This document shows positions 5,715 to 6,288 of a stretch of 6,288 nucleotides of DNA, piece after piece. The notes below the pieces were generated by a model that saw nothing but the letters and a program-made list of their open reading frames with translations, made no database searches and was not told the DNA's origin. Within the stretch, counting starts at the first letter, position 1. Every line of letters starts with the position of its first letter. Origin of the DNA: Candidatus Zixiibacteriota bacterium (GTDB lineage: Bacteria > Zixibacteria > MSB-5A5 > CAIYYT01); contig CAUJJY010000253.1 in NCBI GenBank assembly GCA_963205155.1, positions 1-6,288 on the forward strand, written 5' to 3'. The position numbers and the translations under genes were made by a program.

Positions 5715-6288
5715 TGAAAATATTGCGACTTGAAATCAAGCGCTTTGGTCGTTTTGCCGATCAAACTTTCGAATTTGCCGACGGCGTCAATATCGTGCTT
5801 GGTGGCAATGAATCGGGCAAGTCGACCATTGCCGAAGCGATCTGCGCGGTGCTCTTCGATGATCCAGCTCGGCTTACACCGACGATTGGTCGCTACGCGA
5901 ATTGGCAATCGGATCATCCGTTCCTGCTTCATTTGGAATACATGTCCGACAATAAGCACTATCGCCTGACCAAAGATGTCTCTACCGAATTGTCAATGTT
6001 GGAAGAGGTCGAAACCGGCACTCGCTGGAATTCGCATAAGGAAGTCCAGGAGCAGATTTATCGGGCACTCGGGTTCGCTGAACGGGACTTTTTCGAAGCG
6101 ACAGCGTTTCTCCGCCAGGGCGATCTTGGACGAGTCAATCGTCATGCCAATCTCATCAAGGACAAGCTGGAGCGACTGTTCAATAGCAATAAGGATGAAG
6201 TCCTCGCATCCCGTCTACTCGAGAAGCTTGGCTCCCGGATTCATGAACTTGAAGGCGACGATTCTCACAGCGGTGAAATCGGGCAACT
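5714..6288 (+). CDS. SbcC/Rad50/YhaN-like AAA ATPase, N-terminal part
   Basis: 191 full codons are visible before the window ends, so this is the N-terminal ATPase lobe and the beginning of the coiled coil. It starts MKILRLEIKRFGRF, the usual opening of SMC/RecN/SbcC-type proteins. Walker A is GGNESGKST at 30-38 (K36, S37). A 'Y-x-x-W' segment (YANW, 61-64) followed by HYRLTKD (82-88) fits the YhaN-like AAA_27 group. The Q-loop is at FLRQGDL (132-138, Q135). From about residue 165 the sequence becomes heptad-like (LLEKLGSRIHELE), the likely start of the long coiled coil. Walker B, the signature motif and any zinc hook lie beyond the window. In this family the ATPase dimer binds DNA and controls an Mre11-like partner, here the gene just upstream. 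All ATPase motifs that can be inspected look intact, in contrast to the degenerate partner. Confidence 0.88.
   Translation, partial: MKILRLEIKRFGRFADQTFEFADGVNIVLGGNESGKSTIAEAICAVLFDDPARLTPTIGRYANWQSDHPFLLHLEYMSDNKHYRLTKDVSTELSMLEEVETGTRWNSHKEVQEQIYRALGFAERDFFEATAFLRQGDLGRVNRHANLIKDKLERLFNSNKDEVLASRLLEKLGSRIHELEGDDSHSGEIGQ

Overview
The window is about 50% GC, densely coding and bacterial, and reads as ordinary chromosome with one unusual gene pair at its right end. It shows no insertion sequence, integrase, CRISPR array, tRNA or rRNA. Two proteins carry clear Sec-type signal peptides, and Shine-Dalgarno sites are short (GAGGA, GGAG, GGAGG). The taxon cannot be fixed from the sequence. The style, with many secreted uncharacterised proteins, a DUF885 peptidase-like protein and a YhaN-like ATPase, would fit an uncultured Gram-negative lineage such as Zixibacteria or a relative. 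That is a guess.

Layout. (1) Positions 1-1071, minus strand: the first 357 codons of an exported, beta-rich protein of unknown function, which runs off the left edge. (2) Positions 1072-1209: a divergent intergenic region with an AT-rich promoter-like core. (3) Positions 1210-2604, plus strand: a complete RumA/RlmD-type 23S rRNA m5U methyltransferase with all four Fe-S cysteines and the catalytic cysteine. (4) Positions 2689-4401, plus strand: an exported DUF885 protein with an HExxPGH putative zinc site. (5) Positions 4402-4604: a 203-bp intergenic region with a tandem 8-mer and a two-stem potential RNA structure just before the next ribosome-binding site. (6) Positions 4605-5714, plus strand: an Mre11/SbcD/YhaO-like protein. 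(7) From 5714 to the right edge, plus strand: the N-terminal ATPase lobe of an SbcC/Rad50/YhaN-like protein, whose start codon overlaps the stop of gene 6 (TAATG).

Genes 6 and 7 form a translationally coupled two-gene unit, as expected for a nuclease-ATPase complex of the SbcCD/YhaON type. The main point of interest is that gene 6 keeps the scaffold of the calcineurin-like phosphoesterase but has lost nearly every metal ligand: DxH is DxQ, GDLFD is GNLFA, GNHD is GSLD and GHxH is GGFP. The ATPase keeps Walker A and the Q-loop. This suggests a nuclease-dead Mre11-like subunit working with a live SMC-type ATPase, that is, a structural or DNA-tethering complex instead of an exonuclease. The rRNA methyltransferase and the DUF885 gene show no evident functional link to this pair or to each other.
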